Shown: positions 25,640 to 38,910 of the stretch, piece by piece
Position numbering within the stretch: position 1 is the first letter of the stretch
Layout of the letters: each line of letters begins with the position of its first letter
Origin: Hybos culiciformis
Lineage: Eukaryota; Arthropoda; Insecta; Diptera; Hybotidae
Length of the DNA: 64,000 nt
Direction of reading: 5' to 3'
Assembly: GCA_964007475.1 (NCBI GenBank)
Contig: OZ023275.1
Coordinates: 40,171,381 to 40,235,380 of the forward strand
Made by a program: the position numbers and the translations under genes
Notes under the pieces: model-generated
Told to the model about the DNA's origin: nothing
Database searches by the model: none
Seen by the model: only the letters and a program-made list of their open reading frames with translations

Positions 25640-28600
25640 TGTGTTGTACATAGTTTGTATACATGTAGATAACTAGATTTTCAAATATTGCGAGTTGTAC
25701 ATGAATGAAAAAACAATTATTATTATAATTGACCTCTTTCAGTACACCGCAGAGTCAACAATTTCAGACCTATCTAATTAGAATTTCGTTGCAACTAGTT
25801 CGACTCTTTTATTTGAACTTATCTCCATCTTATAACCAACAATTCAAGGTTAAATTCTCACAAAAAATTAAAAAAAAATGTACTAACTAGAATCATAGAC
25901 TAATATAACTCTATAATTGAGCCTCTCTTATGTTTTTTTGATTAAACTAGTATTAAGAGGAAAATTTCAGTCAAAAAAATGTTTTGTGCCAAAATTTTTA
26001 AATAAAAAAAAATTAACTATATTACATTTTTCATTTATTTGATTCTGAAGAAGCCAACATAGAAATGTTTTGTTAGTTAAATGAATAAAATTATTTTTTT
26101 ATTTATTTAGTTTCATTTAAGAACGTGAACGATTCAAATCGGTTTGGATTTTTATTTTTCTTTAATCTGCGAAATTGATTTTTCTTTTTATTAATTTAAG
26201 AAAATTTCAAAATTAAATAAATAGTTTAGTGCAGAGTTCTATATTATCTACATATTACATAGATATTTTGTTTATTTACAAAGATATGATTCAAAGTAAA
26301 TAAATAAGAAAAATGTTTGAATAAAACAATGATTATAAGATAAGATAAAATAACTTGAAAATATTTTTAAAATAATAATAATGTCAATTAGTACTGAATA
26401 AATTGAGAAATTCGAAAGAAAAAAAATATGAAAAATGAAATTAATATTTTAAAAATGCTCTGCTCAACTGAATTCCAAAATCATGAAGGTATTTATTTTC
26501 TTCAATTATTATTATTATTAATTTGATTATAAAATAAGAAATAAAAAAAATGATCATAATAGTTTTTTTCATTGATTTTATCTATTTAAATTGCAGTTAA
26601 AAAAAAAGGGCGGTTAAGAAAAATTTGTGAAAGTTTAATTTTTATTTTTTTTTTAAATGAATTGTCATTATTTTTTGATTATGAATTATTATGTTTCTTT
26701 AAATATTCATTGAACTTTTATCTCTGTATTTTGTTATTATCTTGTTTTAATAAGGGTGGTAACATATAGGTAATATTTGAATAAAGAAGAAACAACGACA
26801 ATATCGGTTCTTAATTAACATTTCATTTAATATTAAACAAAATGTGTTGTGTATTATTTTTAACACTGAAATTTTAAGCTTGTTTGGTTCAAAATAAGAT
26901 TTGATGAATATCCTTGGAAAATTTTTACAAAAATTTTATATTTACGTTTTAAGGTAAGGTTGCAGTGGTGGAATTTACCGAGTGTTAACCAAATAATAGA
27001 GAAATGAAAATTAAAGATATGAGAACCTGGAACTTTAAAACGTAGATTGAAAATTGAATAAAAGTTGAATCTAACTTTTATTATTCGTAATTACAAAAAA
27101 TAGATAATGTTAAGAAAAAGTTATTATTTTGTTATTCCTCATCTTAGTATATTCGAATGACTACTTAACTAAGTTAAAAAAAAACTAATTGAAATTTTAT
27201 TTAAATTGATTTGAAGGTTCTTAGTAACAAGCTCTGCAAAATATAAAACTGATGTTTTTGGAGGTGTTTTATTTTTTAATTGAGATTAATATACATTCTT
27301 TTAAATGACCGATTGCTTTAGAATTCACAGAGCGCCTATATCTGCATATAAATTGCTTTATTTGAACTAAAAAAAAGAGCTAGGTACACTATAAATATAA
27401 ATTCTTTTAATTAGAATTCTTTTTTTTTTTTTTTTCATAATATTCATAATTATATATCTACCTCATGAACTTATTATTTTACATATTTTTGTTCACATAT
27501 TTATAAGTTCAATAAAGAAGTTCTTTCTTATTAACCCGCATTTAGTTTCAAATAATATCTATAGTGTGGTATGCATTCTTAATAATTTTATAAGTTACAA
27601 AAGTTTAATGAACAAAATACATGTAATTAAAACTGTCCTGGTCATTTAGAAACAAAAATACTATGTAAAATAAAACTAAAAATAATGTAACAATAATTTA
27701 TCGTGAAAAATGAAATTCTTTTAATTAAGAAAAACTTCTGGTTCTATGTGTATTTTATTAAACAAAAGAGAAAAAATATGTTATTAAATTAAATTATATA
27801 TAACATATTTAATTATATAGTATTCATGTATCTATTTAGAAAAAGTTAGATAGTATGAACCTTCAAGAATCCAATAATATCAAATTTTTAAAAATAGGTT
27901 GAGGACTAGATTATTTAATGGTACCAGTCCCCTATACACATATATTTTTTAACTCTGTGTTAAAACTGAATATGATTTTAATCATACGGGTTTATTCTTG
28001 AAATTGAAATATGTACTACTTAAATCTGCTACAGGATTTCCTTGTCTAAGTAAATTCGCTTCATTCACTTCTAAAAAGTATTTTTTTGATCAAGAATATA
28101 TTTATTTAGCTACCTTTAATATTTATGAATTTTTGCCCAATATTAAAATCTATTCCGTCAGAATTCAACAACGGTGTTTACAATAATGTTAAAGTCGTAA
28201 GGAAGAAACTATTATTTGGACAACATTTTCATTTCTTTAGAATTTAAATTTATGTCAAAACTAAAAGTATTTTAAAAAGAAAAACCTATTTTTAATATGA
28301 CGTACAAAAATGAATTTAAAACATTTCAACTTGTTAACATTTTATTAAAGAAATGTTATATACGTGTATATATATATATGTACATATACAGAAATAGAGT
28401 GCTATAATAAACAAAACAATCAAAGCGAAATTTATTGAATGAATTTAGCGGTGATACATTTTCCCCTATAAAGTGCTATTTGATTCATAAGCCAACTTGA
28501 TAATTTCAATTCATTTGAATTTTATATTATTTGTTAAACAAAGTTGAATTTCCAATAAGCGCTATCGAATTCGAACTATCCTAATTCTTCTAGATTGGAT

Positions 28601-31279
28601 TTATAAATTTTGAAGACAAAAGTTCTGACTGAACGAGAATAATAAATGTATTATGTACTTAAATTAAAAAGCTATACTGACGTCTGAAAACAGCATATTT
28701 AGTGTCCTTTATAAATATAATTCCCTTCTCCTTAATTTTGATTTGAACTTGTAGTGTTCATCAATATTAAAAATATGCACTGAGAAAAATTATCCTAAGA
28801 AATATCTTTCTAGCCAAACAAGAACATTTACTGAAGGATACTGTAGATATTATTTTTTCGAACAATATTGATCATTATATTTTAATTAAGCCACTTAATT
28901 GTTCATTATGCATAACTAACAGCATTTTATATGGTTTCTTCATTTCATAGTGTACTATAAAGACATTATGAGGCGTTTATTAACAAACGCTATTGTATGA
29001 TTAAAACAAATTTTTATTAGACAACGGCTGACATATATATACCATTTATTTTAATCAAAGAATAGAATCAAGTTTTTTTTATTTTATAACTTTGAAACTG
29101 AATTTATTAAAACAAAATTAGTTTGTAAAAAAAAGTAGAGGAATATACATATAAATATGAAATTTATTTAGAATATTTTTCTAATTCACTATATAAGGTA
29201 TTCATTTCCTGATAATTATGTGGCCGAAATCAAAAATTAAATATTATGCTATCACTAATTATTTTTAATTTTGTTTATGCTTTCTATAATTCAAATTTAA
29301 AATAAATGTTGAATTCATAAATTTTTTTAACCTACAATCATTATTAAAAATTACGTTTTCATATATTTTGAACTCATAATTTACTTTAAGGACATAATTT
29401 ACTTTAAGGAAAGCGCTCGGACAGCTTCCTCTATAATGATACTCTTCATCTCCAGGTTTGGAAAAAAAAAAAAATTAAAAATTAAATATAAAATCAGAAA
29501 ATGCAAAAAATATCTATAAATATTATCAAATTAAATAAAAAGTCTAATGTATATATTTAATATATTAGTATTATACGGAAAACTCAAATCAAAGCTTTAG
29601 CATTCTAAAATTAAAGTATTTTTTTTCCTTACATATACTAGTAGATTATTATAGCTTATTCGCACATTTACTTTCTTTACTTTAATGAAATTAATAAAAT
29701 AAAACCAATTATTTCGCACCAGTTAGATTTTAGTTTTGTTTTTCAAAAAAAATTCCGATAATTTTCTAATCTGGAAAAATATTTTCTTTTAGAAATACTA
29801 TAAAAAAGAAAAAAATCATTGACTTGCTGAGAAGTGTTGAAGCTACAACTAATATCATTGTAGGTTGTGGTTAAATTAAGTTTACAATATCTGTAGTGAT
29901 TAACGTTTATCTCTATAACTCTATATCGGCTTATTTAATAGTTTTTTTTTAGAAAATAAAAATAAAACTTCATTGTAAATTATATACATAATATATCGAA
30001 TACTTAAATAAAAATATTAATATTTAAAATAAAACAATAGATACATACATTTATAATTTTGCTGTAATAATGATGAATATAAAGATTCTAGAGCTGTGAA
30101 AAAATTAAAATAAAAAATTATGAAACTGCTATATGGAATAAAATGTCATATTAAATTTACAATTTACAATTTAGTGCAAAAAAAAATGTTTTTATTATTT
30201 TTTCAAAACCGCTTAGATATTATAGAAACTCTATGAATAAGCATGGTTTCAATTATTATTTGACAATAATTAAAAAATTTATTTAAGTTTCAGATAGTTA
30301 TCAATTTTTAAGATCACCTTTCATTTATCACAAACATTAATTTTCAACAGCTTTAACATACATTTTATATTCAACATTAGTTGATTAAGTAATAATGAGG
30401 GTCACTTATGTTTTTTCATCAAAAATATTATTATTTGTTTTAAAAAAGTGCTCGTACTCGTACAATTTTGAATATCATGATTCAGGTGTACTAAACAATT
30501 TATTAATAATTATATTGTATTAAATTGTGGACATGAAAAATAAAAATCAAGTTTTTAGAATGTTTTATACATCCGGGAAGAATAATTAGCGCATGTAATT
30601 AGACTGTACGAAAAAGATATTATTCTTTTGTTTCAATTTTTTTTTCTAATAACTAGCACAATTTTATTCAATTATTTAAAATCGAAAAGCTTATGTTAAT
30701 GTTTTTTTTAGTGTATTCTATTGATTTTCATGATAAGTATGTTTACTATTCATTATACTGACTATGCATAAGTACATATATATTTTTTTTTATTTTGAAT
30801 CAATTTTTGATATCTTATTAAATTTTTTATTACAGTAGTGTCCTCATATAAAAATAACCAATTTTCTTATTTCTTGATATTAACATAGTGTAGATAATTT
30901 AAAAAAAAACATGCATCCATTCATTATAAAAGATAAATATTTTTTTAACAGATTAAATTACAAAAATTTTGAATTAGACATTTTTTGTTTCAAAAAACCT
31001 AAATAAAAGATAACTCTTGACATTTGAAAAATTGGGTCAAAATTACAAAATATTTATTTAAGCAATAGAATAGTGAAATTTATGCAACAGAGTAAATTAT
31101 CAATCTTAATATAGTAAATAGTACCTGTATATAACGCATCCGAATTTTCGTAGAGGTGAATTAGAGAATATATTTAAAATAAACTATTGTCGTAATACCC
31201 TCAAGACTTTATTACAAACAAAAAAAAAATTATAGCTTATACTCTTCTGATTCTAATGTTTATAAAAGAATTGAATCAA

Positions 31280-31281
<2 letters not shown>

Positions 31282-31310
<29 letters not shown>

Positions 31311-31311
31311 C
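31282..31311. repeat. (ATT)n microsatellite
   Basis: About ten uninterrupted ATT units in the gene-poor region. Confidence 0.9.
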
Positions 31312-32488
31312 ATTTATTACTGTTTAAAAATGCAGCAGCAAGAGTAATATTTTTAACGTTTTTGACCTATGTTTGAGAATTATTTTTTTAAAAGGAAATT
31401 ATCAAACACCAGTACATAGTTATAAAAGTATTAATTTCATTTATATCCTAGTTTACAAACAATACAAATAAACAAACATCCATTAATCGTAAACAATATC
31501 TTTTATTGAAATTTCAAGGGATTTAGAGTGTGAAATTATCTCAAACGACATTTTTATATAATTACAAAAAAATTTAAATAACATTTTGATAGAAAATAAA
31601 AATAAAATATTTATATGATCGCCGACAACCACTTAGAGATCATTATAGTTAAAATAAAAACAAAAAAAAAATTTTTTTGTCATTCTGATGTCATAGATAG
31701 ATAGTGATCTGATAGTGATAGATCAATTTTTGAACTAAAATCTGAATATAATGTCCATCAAAGTTTTGGAAAATCCCTTTTGTATTAAATTTACAACACA
31801 TTGATTAAATGGTAAAAATCAATACTTAATATATATTTTTTTACGATATCCCTAACAGATAAATAACGTTTATATATGCTATAAAATTTACCCTTTTATA
31901 CTTTTATATTTATATAAATTTTTTATCTTGTTAGCAAAAATATAAACAAACTGAATGCGCATATTCAACATTTTCACTATATACCCCTAAATGTAGACAA
32001 TATTTTACCACAAAATATAAAACAACCCCTCCTGAGTGCAATGTATTTACAATTTATATGTATCTTATAATATGTATTCATATATTTTCTTCATAAAAAA
32101 GGAAAAAAAAAAATACACAATAAAGGAAAAACTAATACGGAAAGAAAATAAAAAATTTTCTAATTTGAATTTTTATTATCAGTTCTTCCAATATCGTACA
32201 ATTTGGAAAACTTACTTTAAATTCAAGTAAATATATTAATTTTTTTTTTTTTATAAAATATTTGAAAAGAAAAAAAAACAAAATAAATAAAAACACAAAT
32301 TAAAGAATAAAATGAAAATAAAAGCACAATAATAAATTTTATTAGATTTGAAATAAAAAATTAACTACTACAAATTTTTTAAATTATTTTCCGCCTAAAA
32401 AAACGCCTTTTTTCTACCGTTTATAAAAAAGAAAAATTGGGCAATCTAAATAAAAGAAAAAGAAAAGTAGAGAAAATTTGGAAAAAAC

Positions 32489-35400
32489 ATGGATAGAAAA
32501 ATGTCTGGTAAGGAAATTTATATATAAAAAAAAAAAAAATTAAATTAAATATTGTTTTAAATAATTACGGAAAAACTAATATTATTGCATTAAATGAGTT
32601 TTTTTTTTTATAATAAACAAATTTTCATAAAATTCTAAAATTATTTAATCCTAAAATATGATTTTAAAAATTTATAATAAATAAAGAAATAAACAAATAT
32701 CGTAATTTTTCTAACACCCATATCGCCGCAATTTTCTTTCATCTCTCTATAGTGTGAAATATTATTTTGAGTTCAAAATAACATTATTATATTAGAAATA
32801 GTAGGTATATCCAGAATTTAGTACATTCAACTGCATACATTCATTATCAAATCATTTTACTCTATTTTCCTATATTATTCTATCGTCATATAACTGCCAT
32901 ATAACTTACTCTTTAGAAAGTTTATACTATTAGTATAAAATGTTTACAATATTTTTTTTAACTTCATTATTTACAAAGTACTTAATAATACATTAAAATG
33001 AAAAATTCTAAGGATCTTCTTAAAAAAGGATTTTTTTTTTGTTTATTCGTACATTTATTTATTAGTTAGGTAATAGCATTATGAATTGCATGGTAAATGG
33101 TTTAATCCGATATAAAAAAAATGCAAACATAATTAATTAATAAGATTGTAAAAGAAATAAATTAGAGGTAAAATAGATGTCTGCCCAGATATGATTTCTG
33201 TATATTTCTTTTTATACGTATATATCGGTCAAATGGAATTAGTGGATGACTTTAGGAAGATTAGCTATTTGTCATAGCATAGTGAAAAATAATTCGTCCT
33301 TTTACTTTTCAATATATCAACAAAAATACATACATAAATAATGACAATCCGAAAGGATAATTTGCATTTTTTTTAACAGGATAAAACAAATTTTCCGACA
33401 TATATAATAGAATTAATGCGATAATTTTATATTCATATTTGGGAAAATTTTTAAATTTTTCTAATTCACGCGATTGTGAAAAATTATTAATAGTCTTACA
33501 TCAAATATTTTTAAAGTATGTCAAATCGGCGACGATGTGCTAAATATAAAATAATCTGAAAGAAATAAAATTTTATGCGGACTCACATTTCCATAATTTT
33601 CAATTAGTTTTAAAACGGAAATTTATATACATAAGATTTTTATTAATATTTACCTTTTTAAATATATGTTGAATTTTTCGCAAAATAGGAATAAAATTAA
33701 AATTGTAGGTATATATAATAAAAATCTGAAGTACCAAGTACCGCACAAAGTCTCTTAATCAAGAATACAATACCGAAATCATAAAAAAAATATAAAATAT
33801 TAAAACAAAAAAAAAAAAGCACAAAACAATTTTCTTAAGTACAATCTGAAGTTACATGTTCTTTTCTTTGTTATAAATTTTTATATGCGGTATATGTAGT
33901 TATTAAAAATTTTTAATCACATTTTCGAAGGGTGACAAAAAATAAGCAACCTATTCCATTGCAAATTTATCATTTTCACATCTTTTAGATTTTTCTCTGA
34001 TCAAATCTCTGTCTAAATGTCATGTTTCTTTTTATACATATTATACCTTTCTCGATAAATATAATTTATAGCTTCAAAAATTTCTTTAAATGTAAAAATG
34101 GTTCTTTAAAAAGTTTTTTAGAACGTTCAATACATTATCCTATATTTTTTTAGGATCGAAGTCATCATCGTTTGAAAGAGAACGTGATTATATTGGATTT
34201 GCAACTCTACCTGAACAAGTACATCGAAAATCAGTAAAGCGAGGATTTGAGTTTACATTAATGGTTGTTGGTGAATCTGGACTTGGAAAATCTACATTGG
34301 TTAATAGTTTGTTTTTGGGTGATTTATATAAAGATCGAAAGATGTTCCCTGTAGAAGAACGTCTAGAAAAAACAACACGTATTGAAAAGAAAACTATGGA
34401 TATTGAAGAGAAAGGTGTTCGTTTAAGATTGACAGTAGTAGATACTCCGGGTGAGTTTTATTGCCATATTCTTATCTTTTATTTGAAAGATTAAGATGTA
34501 TAACTCATTTATAAAATATTTCAAGACAGCTCTATAAACAGACAAGAATGAGGCTTATTTTCCTAATTTAGTTAGAAATCAAAAAAATCTGTTATAAATA
34601 AATACAAGAAATTGAAATATCTAGCTATATAGTCCAACCAGCTGAAAAATAATTTTTTGAAAATATAAATTTTAAAATGCGTTACATTTTGTTATATTTT
34701 TAAATCCCCTAAGTAAAGTGTTTTTTTTAAGGTTTTGGTGATGCAATTAATTGTGAAGACAGTTATCGTGTATGCACTGCCTATATAGATGAACAGGTAA
34801 GGTAATTTTGAATGATACCAAAGTTTCTAAAATAAATTATACATTTATTAACTACTATAAATAATTAAAAGTAGAAAATTGTACTAACAAATTATGTATT
34901 TTATATAGTTTCGACAATATTTCACTGATGAAAGTGGTTTAAATAGAAGAAATATTCAAGATAACCGTGTACATTGCTGTCTTTATTTTGTTCCACCATA
35001 TGGACATAGGTTTGTTCTTTAAATTCTTCAAAAAAATCTAAATATTTTAGAAAGATATTTTTTTTGTTAATTTTTTAGTCTCAGACAAATGGATGTTGAT
35101 TTAATCAGGCGATTGGTATGGTCAAATATTATACCTACATAATTCTCTTTTTATTTTCAGTTAATTGTTTTTAGTTTGATTAAAAAATTTGAAAAGATTA
35201 TACAATAACTTTAAATTTAAAAAGAATAATTTACTAATTTTTTTCTACAGCATCGCAAAGTGAATGTTGTTTTAGTGATTGGAAAAGCTGATTGTCTAAC
35301 CAAAACAGAGATAGTCAAGTTAAAAGAGAGAATATTACACGATTTAGAAGAAAATCATATACAACTTTATCAATTTCCAGGTTTGTTCATCCCACATAGA

Positions 35401-35953
35401 ATTGGTAAAATAATTATTTAAATGGACCGTTTTAAATAAAATGTTTATTTTAGAATGTGATTCTGATGAAGATGATGATTTTAAACAACAAGATCGCGAA
35501 TTGAAAGCTTCAATACCATTTGCTGTTGTTGGCAGCAATACAATATTAGAAGTAGCAGGAAGGAAAGTGCGTGGACGACAATATCCATGGGGTGTGGTAG
35601 ATGTTGAGAACTCAGACCATAGTGATTTTATTAAATTACGAAATATGTTAATTTCAACTCATATGCAAGATTTAAAGGATACCACTCAAGATGTTCATTA
35701 TGAAAATTTTCGTGCTCAATGTATTTCGCAAATATCTCAGCATGCGCTCCGAGAACGGAGCAAATTAAAACGAGATTCTGTTGGAAGTACGAATGGCATG
35801 GATCCAACTATAACAGAAACTGATCGATTATTATTACAAAAAGATGAAGAAATTCGTAGAATGCAAGATATGCTCACGCAAATGCAAGAAAAATTAAAGC
35901 AAACACATCTAATGGAAATGAATAAGAAAAATGATAGTGTCATTGACGTTTAA
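32489..35953 (+). CDS. Septin GTPase, Drosophila Sep4-like
   Basis: Septins are GTP-binding proteins that polymerise into filaments at the cell cortex and cytokinetic ring. Exons 32489-32507, 34154-34450, 34732-34796, 34909-35009, 35079-35115, 35251-35380 and 35454-35953 (phases 1,1,0,2,0,1) give 382 residues. The first coding exon holds only six codons plus one base (MDRKMS) and joins across a 1.6-kb intron with the correct phase. The polybasic HRKSVKRGF lies at 30-38. The GTPase motifs are G1 GESGLGKS (46-53), G3 DTPG (103-106) and G4 GKAD (184-187, where many septins have AKAD). The septin-unique element follows ([10 protein letters not shown], then DFIKLR). A C-terminal coiled coil covers about 335-375 ([20 protein letters not shown]). 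The full G domain suggests an active or GTP-binding subunit. The Sep4 assignment rests on remembered similarity and needs a search; the septin family call is certain. Confidence 0.95.
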
Positions 35954-35970
35954 ACATTATACACGTAGCC

Positions 35971-35976
35971 AATAAA
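35971..35976 (+). other. Polyadenylation signal of the septin
   Basis: AATAAA 18 bases after the stop. This is very close, so a longer 3'UTR using later signals is also possible. Confidence 0.4.
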
Positions 35977-37060
35977 TTTATGAAGATGTAGAAATTTTCG
36001 TCATACCATTCTGAACCGTTTAATTAAATTTAAAGTTCTGTTTGCATTTTAACAAATTTTGTTCTAAAAACTTTGAAATGTATGTTTGCTACATTTTATT
36101 AGGCTTTGTTAGCTTCAAATGATTGTTTTTCTTTCTTGGTTCCGTGATAAATATGTACCAAAACAAAATGTAATTGATAGAAAAGAAAATGAATCTTTTT
36201 TTAAAATCAACTTTGAAAAGTTTGTGATTTTCATTATTCTCAAAATGTTAAGAAGCAAAATAATATAAATTTTTAAGCACAATATACATTTTTAGATTTT
36301 TTTCCCATTTCGTTACTTTTATTGATATAAATTTTATTGGATCAAAAAACTTTAAAAAAAAATAATGTATTTATGCACATACGATAAAGAATTTTTAATT
36401 TATTGTAAAGAAAATTAAAACCTAAGTTATTTATCATCATTTTCATAAGTAAAGCGATAATAAACATAAAATAACATTAACATTTTAATAACCATTATAT
36501 AGCTCAAATATTTTATACATTAAATATAATATTGTTTATATACTGTCAACATTAATAAATCTTTTAGTAAAGATTTAAGAGTAAAACATCTTTTTTCATG
36601 TAGCAATATTATTAAAATTCATATAATAAGCTCTGTAGTATCAATCTGTCTTTTTGCATACAAAAATCATAATAATTGGTGAACATGAACAACGAAAGTA
36701 ATAAATGTAATAGACTTAAATAAACAATTTGACAGAATATGAACGATATAAGTGTTATAATGTTAGTTATTTCATAATTAAATAATACATTATTATAAAA
36801 AAAAAAACTTGTATATCTTTAATGTTCTAATAAATTAAACAAACTTAAGTAAATATATATTAAATACACATTCTGAATTTTTTTTTTTAAGTAACTAAAG
36901 CTAAAACTAATTTTTTTCTTTTAAAGTTTGCCTCCCACACTATTAGTCGTCTTGTCCTCAATCAAAGAATAATATGTTTTTAGTGATAAAGGAAGATTAT
37001 ATTTCAAAATTCGTTAAAGTTCTCACAATGTCAAAGAAACTCCAGAAATTAAAAATTAAC

Positions 37061-37200
37061 GGTACTTTTCCGTTAGCCGGGCGCAAATGTACGGCGCAAA
37101 AAATTGTAAATCAAGTCGCAAAAGTTTTCAGTAACATTTCAAATTTGCGACGTAAAATTTTTTGCGCCATACATTTGCGCCCGGCTAACAGAAAAGTACC
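37061..37200. mobile_element. 140-bp MITE with near-perfect terminal inverted repeats
   Basis: The two ends form inverted repeats of about 45 bp that differ at only two positions (GGTACTTTTCYGTTAGCCGG and onward, including GGCGCAAAAAATT). Only about 50 bp separate them. A perfect 8-bp direct repeat, AAATTAAC, flanks it (37053-37060 and 37201-37208). The 8-bp duplication fits hAT, P or Merlin-type transposases; the GGTAC terminus is not the standard hAT CAG, so the superfamily is undecided. The open frame across it is a by-product of the palindrome. Confidence 0.85.
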
Positions 37201-37274
37201 AAATTAACAGACTAATGAAGATTAATAAGATTTAGTAAAACATAATTTCAGATTAAAATAAAATTAAACCTAGG

Positions 37275-37360
37275 TAGATGACGTAAACCTCCCCGAATCG
37301 GCTTAAACTTGGAGGGGAAATTCACGTCACCAGCCGATTCGGGGAAGTTCACATCATCTG
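37275..37360. repeat. Nested palindrome, about 85 bp
   Basis: The outer arms match as inverted repeats (GATGACGTAAACCTCCCCGA against GATGATGTGAACTTCCCCGA when the right arm is reversed, both continuing ATCGGCT). The inner part repeats the theme again in inverted order (ggggaaattcacgtc). I could not define a target duplication. It may be a second tiny MITE or a derivative of one. Confidence 0.6.
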
Positions 37361-37740
37361 TATTTTAGCCTAAATTAATGAAATTGATAATGTGTATTTT
37401 TCGGTTAATAATTGGTGGGTGAAATCTAAGTGTAAAGTGCAAACATTTATTTTTAGTGCCGATACGTTATTTACGAATTGAACCCATTGAAACTATTTTT
37501 CAAGATTTATCAAGTATACCGCTTTATCAAAACAGCTGATATATTTTTATTGTTGTTTTTCTGACAATAGTGACAAGAATGTCAGCCTCGTTTAATTTTG
37601 TTTTTGTAAAATTGTATTAATTTGGAAAATACGATACGAATATCCGAAATACCGACCGAGTATCGAGAAAAAAAAACTAGTAATAAAATACTAATAATTA
37701 TTTTTATTTATTTTTTATATTAGAAATTGAAAAACATAAA

Positions 37741-38779
37741 ATGACTGATGTAGCCGCCCGTTTACAATTGGGACCTCGTGAAGGAATCACATATCCCATA
37801 ACAATTCAATATTGTGGAAACTGCACAATGCCGATTGAGGTGAATAATATTATATATATAAAATTTATGTATCCCACGTACGTACGACGCCCAGCTCAAT
37901 AACCTGCGCAAGTAGTTTAATTTTATATTATTCCATTGTCCGATGAGTATCAATTTAATTTTTCAACCAATCTTCCAATCTTAATCAACTTACAAATAGT
38001 AGGAACCTAGATAGGTAGATAAGATAGGTTTCTATAACTGCTCGATATGGTAGGTGGAAGATAAGTAGGTTCCTACTTATATCCATTCTTTTAAATTGTT
38101 TGTAATTTGTAACTTTATTGTATAAAACAGAAATTATTTTTTATTATATTTTAGTACTGTGAATATTATCCAGACTATGATAAATGTAAACAATGGTTAG
38201 AAAAACATTTACCAAGTGAATTTGAAAAAGTTAAAATTGAAGAAGCTTCTGAAGGTAATGCCACGGGCAATGATGACGATAAAAAAAGGCAAAAACGAGG
38301 AGGCAAAGGAATGGCTAAAGCTAAGAAAAAAGATGAAGGACCGAAGAAAGTATGTTTGTCCCGAGCACCTCGAGGCAAAAAGAAGTCAGTTACAGTTGTT
38401 ACTGGTCTAAACACATTTGGTAAGATTTTGATAAATATTATTAAAAAAGACAAAAATATTAATTGACCATAACTTAAATCTTAGATAACTTAGATAAGAA
38501 TAACTTAGACCTTTTCTCTAATTAAGAATATCTTTCTTTAATTGCAAATACCTACCAAACTAATGAAATATCCGCAATTTTTTTTTCTTTTTAGAAATCG
38601 ATTTAAAAGTAGCTGCCAAATTTTTTGGAACAAGATTTGCATGTGGATCATCTGTCACCGGTGATGATGAAATTGTAATTCAAGGAGATGTCAAAGACGA
38701 CTTATTTGACGTTATTCCAGAAAAATGGCCAGAAATTGATGAAGATTTTATCGAAGATTTAGGTGATCAGAAGCGTTGA
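37741..38779 (+). CDS. DENR: Density-regulated protein (translation re-initiation factor)
   Basis: DENR pairs with MCT-1/MCTS1 on the 40S subunit to promote re-initiation after upstream ORFs and to recycle post-termination complexes. Three exons, 37741-37839, 38155-38419 and 38595-38779 (phases 0, 1), give 182 residues; the human protein has 198. The N-terminal cysteine motif is present: C25-x2-C28 in YCGNC, then C35 and C44. A Lys-rich, Ala/Gly-rich linker covers about 75-105. The SUI1/eIF1-like domain runs from [11 protein letters not shown] to the C-terminus ([18 protein letters not shown], then EIVIQGDV), ending with an acidic tail. The start context is AAAATG, just after a 3' splice site. 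The gene converges with CRCP and their stop codons lie only about 130 bases apart. Confidence 0.96.
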
Positions 38780-38893
38780 AACACGCCTTAGCTCTTAAAT
38801 TTTTCCAATAAGCAGTTCAATTTGAATCCACAAATTTTTTTTAATTAAAAATTATTTAGTTAATTCAAACATTCATAAACTTGTTCAAAATCA

Positions 38894-38899
38894 AATAAA
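38894..38899 (+). other. Polyadenylation signal of DENR
   Basis: AATAAA 115 bases after the DENR stop. Cleavage would fall at or inside the 3' end of the opposing CRCP coding sequence, so the two transcripts probably overlap tail to tail. Confidence 0.7.
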
Positions 38900-38910
38900 G
38901 AATTAAAAAA

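Larger units (their letters stand above)
15413..32488. other. About 17 kb gene-poor AT-rich stretch
   Basis: I find no convincing coding exon here. It contains a complete hAT-type element (24902-25639), an ATT microsatellite (31282-31311), short direct repeats near 17750-17835 and many homopolymers. Two spots are exon-like but unsupported: an ATG with a signal-like peptide (MKLIIFMHLFS) followed by GTAAGT at about 19760-19796, and an open block after an acceptor at about 18899-18963. Part of the region may be the septin promoter or 5'UTR introns. Confidence 0.5.
35954..37740. other. Intergenic, septin to DENR
   Basis: It contains the septin 3'UTR, a 140-bp inverted-repeat element (37061-37200), a second palindromic block (37275-37360), and the DENR upstream region. 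An acceptor (tatattag, ending at 37722) 18 bases before the DENR ATG suggests a 5'UTR intron. Confidence 0.6.

Noticed and set aside
35737..35943. Minus-strand 68-codon frame
   Set aside because: Antisense shadow of the septin coiled coil.
36974..37207. Plus-strand 77-codon open frame
   Set aside because: It runs straight through the 140-bp inverted-repeat element and its reading is a by-product of the palindrome.
38175..38453. Minus-strand 92-codon frame
   Set aside because: Antisense shadow of DENR exon 2.
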